50,127 nucleotides of DNA from Monoraphidium neglectum (Eukaryota > Chlorophyta > Chlorophyceae > Sphaeropleales > Selenastraceae): assembly GCF_000611645.1 (NCBI RefSeq), contig NW_014013575.1:1-50127 (forward strand). The letters run 5' to 3'. Positions 34,701 to 44,339 of this stretch are shown piece by piece. The first letter of the stretch is position 1; every line of letters begins with the position of its first letter. The position numbers and the translations under genes were made by a program. The notes beneath the pieces are model-generated. The model did no database searches, was not told the origin of the DNA, and saw only the letters and a program-made list of their open reading frames with translations.

Positions 34701-35226
34701 GGACGGCGGCGACGCGGACGCCGGCGCGGACGACGAGGGTTCCCAGGACGAGGTTGCGGAGGACGAGTTTGATCTGAGCGAGATCATGGCCGAGGAGGTT
34801 GACCTGCGGCTTGAGACCAAGGAGGAGCAGCTGCGCAAGGTACGGGGCTGTGGGAGGCATGATCTTGATCTTGCGGGATCACACCACTGCGGCAACAGGC
34901 AGCTGGTATCGTATGCGGCCGGATGGGGAGGAGATTTGAGGCCACGGGGCGCCGATTTGGACACGTGCCAGCGGAGACCAGCCTGGGTTGTTTCTGCGAA
35001 GCGCCGTGCTCACATGCAGCTGGCGGCACCTCGGCACGATTCGCCTCGACGCAACCAAATGATCCCGCAGGTTGAGGAGGAGCTCAAGGCAGAGGCTGCG
35101 GCCAAGGCGGCGGCCGAGGCGGCCGCGAAAGCCAAGGCTGCCAGCAGCAAGAAGAAGAAGAAGTCCAAGAAGAAGAAAAAGCAGGCCGTGTCAAAGGGCG
35201 ACGGCGGGCAGAAGGACGAGCTGTGA
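28730..35226 (+). CDS. ER-lumenal PDI-like thioredoxin-fold protein with CPHC site and KDEL
   Basis: Predicted 841-residue secretory-pathway oxidoreductase. There are 14 exons: 28730-28933, 29285-29362, 29642-29804, 30389-30759, 31094-31364, 31586-31758, 31931-31983, 32268-32380, 32822-33012, 33254-33413, 33753-33967, 34237-34458, 34684-34839, 35071-35226 (2526 nt, all phases agree). A signal peptide has a Leu-rich core at 21-32 and a likely cut after A38. The first thioredoxin fold has VEFFTPSCPHC with active site C76-P-H-C79 and cis-Pro P122 (VRGYPTLKLF). A second, Cys-less fold follows (VLLFTDKEKT ... VQEYPTLVVIK), and later segments such as KVLLFASKGEVPGIYKALAL look like further degenerate thioredoxin folds. 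An acidic stretch (EVAEDEFDLSEIMAEEVDL), a charged probably coiled-coil segment, a lysine block (SKKKKKSKKKKK) and QKDEL end the protein. Disulfide oxidation or isomerisation in the ER is inferred. I cannot match it to a named PDI subfamily. Confidence 0.87.
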
Positions 35227-36805
35227 GGTCGGCGGCTTGCATTGTTGGGGTCGGATCGCGCTGCTGATCCTCAGGCTGTTTGGCTTCGCCGCTCTGGCCC
35301 CTGCCAGTTTTGGGCGTTTCATCTGTTTCTGTCTTGGGTCTCTTGGTTACTGTGGTTCAAAAGTCACACTTGCAAACGTCGAGGTCATCGCCACTTTTCA
35401 TACACACATGTTATTCCCCGCAGCTCACATCACGTGTGCATGTTTCTTTGGCATGCGTGCATGTTTCTTGGCGTGTGCAGGCGGCAGGCAGAGGCGTGAT
35501 TGCTCAAGGGTGGCTGTGTAGCTGCAGTAAACGTGGGGTTGCCTGCGAGCAGCCTGTGTGGAGGCGCAAGTGACCACGACCAAGCAAAAGGCCGGACGCA
35601 CTCACGCAGCACCTGCATCAGGCGTGTGTCATGCTGCGTGAAAAGTCAACCTCTTCACCATCCGGCCATCTGACCTGCCACGGCCCTGGCGCCGCCCCCA
35701 GCTACGGTCACCTGCTCGACAGTGACAGTGACGCCCGCGCCCCCCCAAGGTGCAACACAGAAGCGCGCGGCCGGGCCTGCCGATCCCCTCGTAGACTCTG
35801 CCGTCGCAATCAAGCGCCCCACTCAACGTATTCGTGCCCCCCGCCGGCCCCGGCGCGACCCGCCGCCAGCGCTAACATCCCCCCCCCCCCCCCGCCGCTT
35901 GGAATCTGCGTGTGAGGGAGGGGTGCGTGCTACAGCTGTGGCATTGTGCTGGTGCGGCAGCCCTGCTGAGGCCTGGCAGGGCGGTCAGAGCACACACCAG
36001 GGTGATGTGCTGGCTACGAGAAGGGCCATCACTGGCACATTGGGCGCAGCCAGCTGGCTGCAGCCTTGATACTCCTACTGAAGACGAACAGCTGGGGTTT
36101 GAACTCTCTCGCGCTATTTTGCTTGTGGCGATGCAAACGGCGACCGCCTGGCTGAGGTTTGACGGGAGTTTGTGTGGATTGAGTGTGAAGCCGCTTGCAT
36201 ATGATTGATCTTTCACATGTATGTTCACAGCAAGTAGCAGGGCACAGGCAGTGCAGTGATGATCCGAGACGCACCTCAAGAGCACCAGCCAACCAGCCTG
36301 CACAAGGGCACAGCCGCCGGCAGTGGTGGTGCTTGTGATTGCACCGTGTGTACACAGCAGGGATGTGCAGCAAAACCGTATGTCTATTGATGTACCCCAT
36401 GACGCCGGTACGTTGAGAACAACAAACGAACAGAGCGATGCGTGCGCCTGTGCGCCACCGCCTGCAGCGCCGCGCCACGTCAGCCGCTGCGCCCAGATCA
36501 TCCAGCGAGGGCCCTACAATGCTCGACGCCATGTGATCCCTCAGCCCTGAGGAGTGCTTCCTCAGCTTCCAGGAACCCAAGACGATGCCAAATCCCCCGA
36601 TCTGAGAGTTCGAGTTTGGTCAAACCGCAATGAGACCGCCCAGATCCCGCCCCGGCCCTATTTAGCGTACACCCTCTACAGCATCGTTCACTTTCAGTTC
36701 ACCTGGAAGGACCCAAAGCCTCCTGCAAGCAGTCAACCTGCAACCCAACAAGATCATCGCGTGGCAACACGACGCTGGTCCCCTACGATCGAGTTCGCCA
36801 CCATC
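35227..36805. other. Intergenic between PDI-like and intronless genes
   Basis: This holds the 3' UTR of the PDI-like gene and the promoter of the intronless gene. A TATTTAG at 36659-36665 lies about 145 bp above the next ATG and could be a TATA-like element. A dispersed repeat with a poly-C run lies at 35828-35895 (separate entry). I see no gene. Confidence 0.5.
35828..35895 (+). repeat. Dispersed repeat, copy 1 (GTATTYGTG ... GCGCTAAC ... poly-C)
   Basis: This segment runs GTATTCGTGCCCCCCG, a GC-rich core, GCCAGCGCTAAC, then 14 C. It resembles 39322-39407 in the same order and orientation, so the two copies bracket the intronless gene and the N run. Confidence 0.6.
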
Positions 36806-38065
36806 ATGGCCCTCTACGATCTCTTCAACAACATTGGCTTTCGCCACTATGCCACCGGCACCCCCTGCTTTAAATCTCACGATGCACTGCGCAACCCGAT
36901 CACCCCCTGCGAGGCCTCCGTGGCCTCTGGCAGCGACTGCTTTGATGATGACTGCGTCATGAAGCCCACAGACCTGTTTGGTGCCAGCAGCAGCAGCAGC
37001 AGCAGCGCCGATCTCGCCGACGAGCCCTCGCTGCCGCTGCCCAGGTCCTGGTTTGCACGACCCTCCCCGCAGGTGCCCGCCTGCGGCATTGCCGACACGC
37101 CTGGCGGCCCCAGCGGCGGCGACGACTTTCGCAGCAAGGAGGACCTGGCCTACTTCAACGAGCGCCACCGCGCCTGGCTGCTGAGCGCCGGCTTCAGCGA
37201 CGACGAGCTGTGCTACGACGACAGCGGCCTGCTGCTGGGGCCAATCCCCTTCGACTGCGGCAGCAACGACGGCGCCGGCGGCGCCCCCGCGCCGCAGCCC
37301 GACTGCCCCGTCGTGGACGAGCAGGACAGCATCAGCGCCGCGCCCGGCGCGTACGACGCCGCGTTTGCCGACGAGATCGACGCCTTCTTCGCCGCCGACG
37401 GCGAGGCGCCCTTCAACCCCTGGCGGCAGGCGCCCAAGGAGCCCTTCCACTTTGCGGCGGCGGCGGGCCCCAGCGGCCTGGGCAGCGTGGTCGGCGGCGG
37501 CTCCCTGTCCTTCTTCATGGGCGCCCCCTTGGACCTGGAGGTCTTCTCGGCCCCCACAGCCGGCGGCGCCTGCGCCGCGGTGGCGGACGAGCAGGTGGCC
37601 ATCAGCGCCGCGCCGGGCGTCAGCGCCGGCAGCGGCACCGAGGGGCCCGCCTTTGACTTCACCTTTGCCAGGGTCGGGGCCGTGCGCTGCTGCTACTGCA
37701 TCGGCGGCGATGTCTTTGCCGTCACCAGCAGCGGCAGCGGCGGCGACAGCGGCAGCGGCAGCGGCGGCGACAGCAGCAGCGGCAGCGGCAGCGGCGGCGG
37801 CGGCGGCAGCAACGGCGGCGGCGGCAACAGCGGCGGCGGCAGCGGCAGCATCGACACCGGCCTCGCGGCGGACCAGCCTACTGCTGGCGGCGCCCCCGTG
37901 GCAGGCCGCATCAAGGCCTGCGCGCCGCGGGCGCCGCTCTCCGCGCCGGAGCCGGTCGCGGCGCGGACGCGCCGCCAGCTGCGTGCGCGCGCAGAGGCGG
38001 CGCAGCCCGTCGCCGCCCGGACGCGGTCCAAGGGCGGCGGGGTCGGCGCGAGCGCGGCGGCGTGA
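36806..38065 (+). CDS. Intronless acidic low-complexity protein (unknown)
   Basis: A single open frame of 419 residues from the first in-frame ATG (ACCATCATGG context, MALYDLFNNIGF). I do not recognise a family. The N-terminal third is acidic with a serine run. A central segment has FNERHRAWLLSAGFSDDELC, then LLLGPIPFD. Two repeats begin DEQ-x-x-ISAAPG (VDEQDSISAAPG and ADEQVAISAAPG). A Ser/Gly tract follows, and the C-terminus is basic with PVAARTR repeated twice (ARTRRQLRAR and ARTRSKGGG), which could be nuclear targeting. It is the only long uninterrupted frame in a window of many-exon genes, with consistent GC-rich third positions, so it may be a retrogene or a lineage-specific gene. Its last codons and 3' flank recur beyond the assembly gap at 38687-39040, suggesting a tandem copy. 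Confidence 0.6.
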   Translation: MALYDLFNNIGFRHYATGTPCFKSHDALRNPITPCEASVASGSDCFDDDCVMKPTDLFGASSSSSSSADLADEPSLPLPRSWFARPSPQVPACGIADTPGGPSGGDDFRSKEDLAYFNERHRAWLLSAGFSDDELCYDDSGLLLGPIPFDCGSNDGAGGAPAPQPDCPVVDEQDSISAAPGAYDAAFADEIDAFFAADGEAPFNPWRQAPKEPFHFAAAAGPSGLGSVVGGGSLSFFMGAPLDLEVFSAPTAGGACAAVADEQVAISAAPGVSAGSGTEGPAFDFTFARVGAVRCCYCIGGDVFAVTSSGSGGDSGSGSGGDSSSGSGSGGGGGSNGGGGNSGGGSGSIDTGLAADQPTAGGAPVAGRIKACAPRAPLSAPEPVAARTRRQLRARAEAAQPVAARTRSKGGGVGASAAA

Positions 38066-38388
38066 AGGGGCAGCTGGAGGACTACTGGCACCGACTCAAG
38101 GCTGGAAGGTGGGAGAGCCGCCCCGCCACCCCGCCAGGGGCCAGGGGGGGCCAGCACTTGTTGGGCCGGCCGGCCACCCACCCACACGTGAGTGCGTACT
38201 CTGGTGGCCGGCCGGCCCCCAAAAAGATTACTCACTCGCCGCACAAAGCGTTCAACCCTTGCGGCTGCCGCAGGCAAACAACTGCAGTTCAAAGCTGCCG
38301 TTGGGGGGGGGGGGTGTCTGTTCTTATTCCATGCATCACTTGCAACTACTGTGCACCCCTTGTACGGCGCTCCGTCACACCCCCCCCC
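38050..38388 (+). repeat. Duplicated gene 3' end, copy 1 (before N run)
   Basis: From the last codons (GCGGCGGCGTGAAG) through 3' flank features GGTGGGAGAGCC, CCCCGCCAGGGGCCAGGGG, the GGCCGGCC hairpin, CCCCCAAAAAGATTACTCAC, CTGCCGCAGGCAAAC and a G-run, this matches 38697-39040 in order. Confidence 0.85.
38163..38218. repeat. Perfect 16-bp inverted repeat (hairpin) in 3' flank, copy 1
   Basis: GGGCCGGCCGGCCACC at 38163-38178 is the exact reverse complement of 38203-38218, with a 24-nt loop. It would form a very stable stem in the transcript. Confidence 0.85.
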
Positions 38389-38686
38389 NNNNNNNNNNNN
38401 NNNNNNNNNNNNNNNNNNNNNNNNNNNNNNNNNNNNNNNNNNNNNNNNNNNNNNNNNNNNNNNNNNNNNNNNNNNNNNNNNNNNNNNNNNNNNNNNNNNN
38501 NNNNNNNNNNNNNNNNNNNNNNNNNNNNNNNNNNNNNNNNNNNNNNNNNNNNNNNNNNNNNNNNNNNNNNNNNNNNNNNNNNNNNNNNNNNNNNNNNNNN
38601 NNNNNNNNNNNNNNNNNNNNNNNNNNNNNNNNNNNNNNNNNNNNNNNNNNNNNNNNNNNNNNNNNNNNNNNNNNNNNNNNNNNNNN
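38389..38686. other. Run of Ns (assembly gap)
   Basis: 298 undetermined bases between two copies of the same 3' flank and next to a C run. The true length may differ from the number of Ns, since a full second gene copy would be over 1.2 kb. Confidence 1.
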
Positions 38687-39040
38687 GGGGCCCGTGCTAG
38701 CGCCGCGGCGTGAAGGAGGAGGGGGAGGACTACCGGCTGCGTCTCAAGGCTACAAGGTGGGAGAGCCACCCCGCGGCCCCGCCAGGGGCCAGGGGGGGCG
38801 GCAGCACTAGTTGGGCCGGCCGGCCACCCACCCACAGGTGAGTGCCGACTCTGGTGGGCGGCCGGCCCCCAAAAAGATTACTCACCTGCCGCGCAAAGCG
38901 TCCAACCCTTGCAGCTGCCGCAGGCAAACCACCGCAGTTCAAAGCTGCGGTGGGGGGGGGTGGATCGTGTGAGATTGTCCGTTCTCACCCCATGCATCGC
39001 ACTTGCAAATGTGCACCCATGACACAGCACTCCACCCCCG
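38687..39040 (+). pseudogene. 3' remnant of a second copy of the intronless gene
   Basis: After the Ns the sequence GCTAGCGCCGCGGCGTGAAGGA aligns with the end of the 36806-38065 gene including its TGA, followed by the same 3' flank with scattered substitutions. Only the last few codons are visible, so whether the hidden copy is intact cannot be told. Its hairpin (38813-38828 with 38853-38868) has one mismatch. Confidence 0.6.
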
Positions 39041-39609
39041 CGCCCTTGCAACGAGGAGAGTGCCCACCCAGCACCAAACGCCGGGCACCTTCGTTGGACC
39101 TTGCAGCACCCCCTTTGCACGACGATTTGCCTGCGTTGTAAGAGCCTCACGATTGCAACACATCATGGGCAGCTAGGGCAAACCCACAAGCACGCCAGCG
39201 ACGCGACGCTGCGAAATCAGCCCAGACCACGCCCACCGAGGCGCACGCCTCAGGCGCGCAGCCCAGGCCACCCAAAGCCTTCTCAGACCCTGCCCGACGC
39301 ACCCAAACACCCCACAATTAAGTATTTGTGTCCCCCGTCGGGCCCCGCGCGCCCTCGTTGGGCCCCGCGCGCCCCGCCACCGGCGCTAACTTTCGGCCCC
39401 CCCCCCTTGTCAAGCGATGGATTAGTCAATTGGCTGGGTGCTGCATCGCAGTCACTTGGCTGCACTCTCAGCCTGCAAGACATGAGGGGATGGCGCTTTG
39501 GATCATATCATCCCAACTCTATCCTACAAAGCACAGTGGTGCCAACAAATGAAGCGGATCGCGACTCTCGCATGATCTCGACTGCTGCTCAGTGGCGCAA
39601 AGCACTAGA
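39041..39609. other. Intergenic with dispersed repeat copy 2
   Basis: This holds the repeat at 39322-39407 and otherwise no gene. Within the repeat, GGGCCCCGCGCGCCC occurs twice in tandem at 20-bp spacing. Confidence 0.5.
39322..39407 (+). repeat. Dispersed repeat, copy 2 (GTATTYGTG ... GCGCTAAC ... poly-C)
   Basis: GTATTTGTGTCCCCCG, a GC-rich core, CCACCGGCGCTAAC and a C run repeat the order seen at 35828-35895. This copy is longer because of an internal 20-bp duplication. Confidence 0.6.
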
Positions 39610-42484
39610 ATGGCGCTCGAAGAAGTAATTGACACTCTGAAGCGCCTGCCAGAACAGCCGTCCCCGCACCCGGGTGGGGAGCTCGCTTCGCTGCGCCGCG
39701 CGATCGCGGCGCTCGAACAGCATGAGCAGCCGCTGCAGGCTGACGCGCCGCGCGGCGCTCCACTGCGGCCCGGCCTCGGCGAGTCGATCGAGCTGCTGGC
39801 CAAGGCGCTGCTGTCACCGCCTGAAGAGCTGTTTGCGGACCTCAGCGGCGCCCCGAAAGCCCCAGAAGGCGAGCTCAGACTTTTCTCAGCCTGTGGCATG
39901 TCGCAGGACGCCAGCCATCCAACCTGCGGCTGCCACTAGCCCGTCGCAGCTAGCGCTTGCTTGGCAGCACAATGTATCCCTGCCTGTGCTCCTGTGATCC
40001 AAACCATGGCAGTCACGTGGTGCTGCACCCCATCTCGGTCCTTTGAAGCGTTCTACGACAGTTGTACGCCACCCCTGCCGTTGCCCACCCCACAGGCAAC
40101 CCCGCAGCCTACTGGGAGGCGACGGCCCTGCGCCTGCAGCTGCTGCGGGCGCTCCTGCCGCTGGCGGGGCCGTTTGCCTTGGAAGAGGAGGACGAGGCAG
40201 CTGCCTCGGGCGCGGGCCGGAAGCGCGGCGACTACACCGCGGAACCCAGGTGGGCAGGGAGACCGCCGCCGCGCTGCACGATGATGCATCATGCAAGAAG
40301 GGGCGCAAGACGTGGGGCCGTCTACATGCAGCCGTTTTCTCCACCCTAGATCACTGCATCTGATGAAGGCGTCTCTGCCTCACCGCCAGTGTCTCTCCCT
40401 TGCAATGCATCGCCGTGCCTGCGCACTGCAGGCGGCAGCCCGTGGTGGGCATTGTGGAGGTCTCACAGGACAGCGATGACGAGGACGACAGCGGCTCGGC
40501 GCGGCCCGGCGCCGCGCGGCTCGCGGCCCTCAAGCAGCAGCAGCAAAGGCGGCGCCTCGCTGCAGCCGCGCTCGAGGTCGCGGCACTGTATTCGGCCGGC
40601 GGGAGCGGCGGCGGCTTCGACGACGACGCTGTCAGCGACCCCGACCACGACCACGGCGGGGACCCGTGGCCTGCAGAGGCTGCGGCCAGAGACGCCTTTA
40701 GACCAGTTGGTGCGGCTGCGGCCGGGTGTGGGGACCAGGAGCTGGTCACAAGCGCGCCACTGCTGGCGCTGGCGCGCGAGACGTGGCTCGAGTCCCTCAG
40801 GCTCCCGACGCCCTGGGCGGACGCGGCGGCGGCGCGGCTGGCGGGGCAGCTGGTGGCCACGCTTGCGGGGCTGCTGGCGCAAAGCAGCGACGGCTCCGGC
40901 GGCGGCGGCATAGGGGGCGGCGGCGGCGGCGGCAGCGGGGCGCGGCAGGAGGCGCCGCCAGAGGGGCGGGCGCTGCGCTCTGCGGTGGTGCAGTGGCTGC
41001 TGCCGGGGCTGCGGGAGCCGCTGTTTGCGCCGCACCGCCACACGCAGGCGCAGGAGAGGGGCTCTCCAGGTGGGTCCTGTGAAGCATGCCACCCTGCCTT
41101 GCCGTGCTGCACCATCCTTGCATCATGCTTTGCCACATCATCCGGGACTGGCTGCGCTTGGCTGGCTGCACTAGTCACAATATTCCACGCCTCCCTCCAT
41201 GACCCCGCTGATGAAGCCATCACTTCAATTTCTACTCAAACCCATGCTTTGTCTGCAGATGCGTACTCGGGTCCGGGGCCCTTCCAGCGGTCCCTGGCCG
41301 CCCGCAAGCTCGCCTGGGCGGCGCAGCAGCTGCCGTGCCCCCTTCTCACCGCCCCCGCGGCGGCCGCGCTGCTGCCGCTGGCCCTCGCGGCATCTGACGA
41401 CGCGTCAGGCCCGGTGTCGCGCCTGGGGGCGGCCGCGCTGCACCGCTTGGCGGCCGCGGCGCCGCCGGGGGCGCTCGAAATGCAGCGGGAGCTTTTGCTG
41501 GCACGCGCGCGGCGGCTGGTGGTGGGCTGCGAGGGCGGCGTGTGGGGCAGCGCGATGCCCGCGGCGGTGGCTGTTGTGCTGGTGAGCGGGCGGCGGGAGA
41601 TGACCAGGGCTCGGACTGGGAGGGCGAGGCGGCCGTTTGATGTGACAAGGAACGCCCTGATGTGTCACAGTGTGGACTTTGCGGCGAGCCGTGGGGACAG
41701 CGGGCCGGGCTGTGCCACGCGTCGCTTTGTCACAGCATTGGCATGGCACTGCTTGCGCGGGCTCTAAACCGACAACAGGCAAGTCGGTCTCGAGTCGTCC
41801 CAAACCCTGATACTTTCCTGCTACTTACCACGCTGACTCGGCCCCTGGTCCCGTTTTGCTATCCTTGTTTGTTCGCGCAAGGCGCTCGAGCCGCAGGACG
41901 ACCCCCGCTCTGAGGCGCTGCACTCCCTGTTCAAGGAGCTGCTCACAGAGGCGGAGCGCGCCGCCCACAAACTCCCCCAGCGCCTGGTGTTCCTGGCCTG
42001 CGCTGCCCGCCTGCTGCCACGCCTGCGCCTGCATGCCGCGCGCCACTTGCCGTGTGCGGCGCCGCTGCTGCTCGAGTGGAGCGTCACGCACGACGCAGGG
42101 TCGAGGGCGGCGGCGCTGGGCTGCTTGGAGGCGCTGCTGCTGTGCTGCTGGCCGCGCGCGGCGGCACACGGCGCCGTGGTTTGGCGGTATCTGCTTGCGG
42201 CTGCGCGAGCTGTGGACTTGGATGGGTTCTGCGGCGATTGGGGGTCGTCGGCGGCAGCAGAGGGAGGGGGTGAGAAGGGCGGCGGCGGGCGTGCGGAGGG
42301 CGGCGACGGCGGCGCCGCGGCGGCTGCCGTGCTGTCGGCGGCGCGGCTGTTGCTGGCGATCTGCGGGCCGCAGGACCTGGCAGCTGCTGGGGGAGCTGCG
42401 GCGGCACAGGGCAGCGCGGCTGACAAGGCGGGACCTTGCGCTTCTGCGCTACATGCACTCCTGGCGCAGGCCTCGGTGTCATGA
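39610..42484 (+). CDS. Helical-repeat (HEAT-like) protein, possibly TTI2-like
   Basis: Five exons: 39610-39892, 40096-40249, 40432-41069, 41259-41581 and 41882-42484 (2001 nt, 666 residues, phases agree). The first donor (CAGCCT|GTGGCA) is weak but is the only one in phase. The start is the ATG of MALEEVIDTLKRLPEQP. The protein is rich in Leu/Ala helices, with an acidic patch (QDSDDEDDSG), a Gln run and a Gly run that look like loops. A segment of the type LAARKLAWAAQQLPCPLL, LLPLALAASDD and LGAAALHRLAAAAPPGAL recalls the TTI2 family, whose members act with TEL2 and TTI1 in PIKK maturation, but I am not sure; any ARM/HEAT scaffold would look similar. Two TGTAA signals lie at 42529 and 42561, within 80 bp of the stop, a typical algal 3' end. 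Confidence 0.65.
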
Positions 42485-42528
42485 AAATGCCGGTGACCTG
42501 TCTCCAATTGCGCAGTGGTAATTTGTGC

Positions 42529-42565
42529 TGTAATGACCCACACAACGCAAACTTTTGGTTTGTAA
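42529..42565 (+). terminator. TGTAA polyadenylation signals of the HEAT-like gene
   Basis: TGTAA occurs at 42529-42533 and 42561-42565. TGTAA is the usual green-algal poly(A) signal in place of AATAAA. Confidence 0.65.
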
Positions 42566-43214
42566 ATGCATATGGTTACAGGGGCCGGCGGGGGGTTACA
42601 GGAAGTTGGACGGGCTGACAAGGGTCTTGTATGCTTTCGCGTCGCATAACGGTAGGATGGAGGGTTATGGGCACGGTAGATTAGGATGCCTGTGTAGGGT
42701 GAGGAATTTGGTGAACGCAGCCGAGCGTATGCTGGGCCATTGAGGTTGCCGGGCCCGGTGGCCCCGCCTTGGGCGCGGCTTGGCAGGTTCTGGTGCTCAT
42801 CCTGGGCAGGAGGGCCAGGGTGGCTGCTGGCGTGATGGGGGTGGTGGGGGTTTGAGGGGCTGCAGCTCAACAGCAAACAAGAGTCAACAACTCTCATCAT
42901 GTACGTAAATACGTGGCATGTTGGCGGGTGTAGGTGGGGCGATAGGACAAGGGCAGACATGCACAGATTTCAACACAGGTTTCGTGGCGTTGGAGGAGCT
43001 GTTGGCTTTACTTGGCATGTATAGCTGCGCGACCGACTGACAGTTCTGGTGGCGGGGTGGTGATGGGCGTCCCCTGACACACATTTCCAGCCGGCCACAA
43101 TGTGATCAAAACATGTTGCTGTAGCAAGGATTGTGAACTTCCACAGCTGCCAAAGCCAAGGGCATATGGAACCACCCCTGCCGTGACGAGCATTTCGCGA
43201 GTGCACTTTACACA

Positions 43215-44031
43215 TCACCTGCAGGGGGGCGAGGCCTGCGCAGACCTGAGACGCCGCGACGATAGATTTTCGCCGACAAGTGCCTTTTCATCTTCAGAAA
43301 AGAACCCGCAGGCTGCCGACCCGCTGGCATGCCGGCGAATTGTCCCGCCCAGTACGAAAGCCCGCCCTGCATGCAGCCTGTCGCCCAACAGACCCCCCGC
43401 TGCGCGCGCCGCCCCAGCGCCGCCGCCGCCGCCGCCGCCGCGCTCCGCGCTATCTGTCGCACCAATGAAGGCGCCAACAGGCCAAGTGATGGCTGCCTTT
43501 GCCTCCGCACGGCTCGCCGGCCGGAACGCGGGCCGGCCGCCAGCCCCGCTGCCATCGAGCGCGCCATGCGGTACAAGCGAGCCGCCACAGGTCGCCGAAA
43601 TGCTGCCGCAGCCCCTGCCGCCGCCGCTGCAGGCGCGGCTGCCCCAAGACCCCTGAGTCACGGAGGTCCACACGGGCGCCCTGCTGCCGTGCCACATCAC
43701 CCTGGGCTCGCAGCTCAGTGGACGGCTGGCCGCGTCCACCAAGGCTGCGCCGCTGCCGGGCTCTCGCTGCAGTGAGTCCAGACACCGCGCGCTGGGGGGC
43801 GGCGGGCCCATGGGGGCGGAGCCCATGTACGCCGCGCCGCCTTGGGAGACGGCGTCGCGCCGCCAGCTGAGCAGCAGCCGCGCCGCGCCTCCTGCGCCGC
43901 TGCCGCCGCTGCTGTGTCGGTTCCCTCTGCTTCGCTGGCGCGCGGTCACAAAGTATGAGGGTGTGCTGCACGCTGCTGGGTGGTTTGCAAGCCATAGCTG
44001 AGGTGTCTGCACACCCCAGCCACAAGATCCA

Positions 44032-44073
<42 letters not shown>

Positions 44074-44339
44074 GCCGTGCCGCTCCATGCTGACCACCGC
44101 TGCTGAGTCACCAACATTTTTGGTCCCTCCCTCAAACTGCTGTTCCATGTGCCGCCACCTTTTGGCAGGCAGTGGTAGTTTTTCGTGCAGCGCATGCCGT
44201 GGTGAAGGCCTGTGCAGCAGCAGGCGGAGCAGCGCCGCGACGTCCGCAGCGCGTGCTCCAGCGCATATGGGTCTTGCGTCCGCAACAAGGCGCCAACAGC
44301 CGTGTCAGGCAGCTGCTGCAGCTCCGGAAAGCGCCTCAC
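43215..44339 (-). CDS. Possible polyglutamine protein fragment (uncertain)
   Basis: This minus-strand open frame begins without an ATG. Its first part (FRASEWVRRFPELQQLPDTA, then VGALLRTQDPYALEHALRT) looks like ordered protein. It then passes through a glutamine run encoded by the CAG repeat at 44035-44072 and into a Gly/Ala-rich segment. The plus strand is also open over part of it (43102-43656), so high GC may explain both. If real, it is probably split by introns that I could not place. Confidence 0.2.
44035..44072. repeat. (CTG)n microsatellite
   Basis: About 12 CTG units, reading as CAG on the minus strand, where they would encode glutamine in one open frame. Confidence 0.9.

Noticed and set aside
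43102..43656. Plus-strand Pro-rich open frame
   Set aside because: It is antisense to a more protein-like minus-strand frame and has no start context, splice sites or domain.
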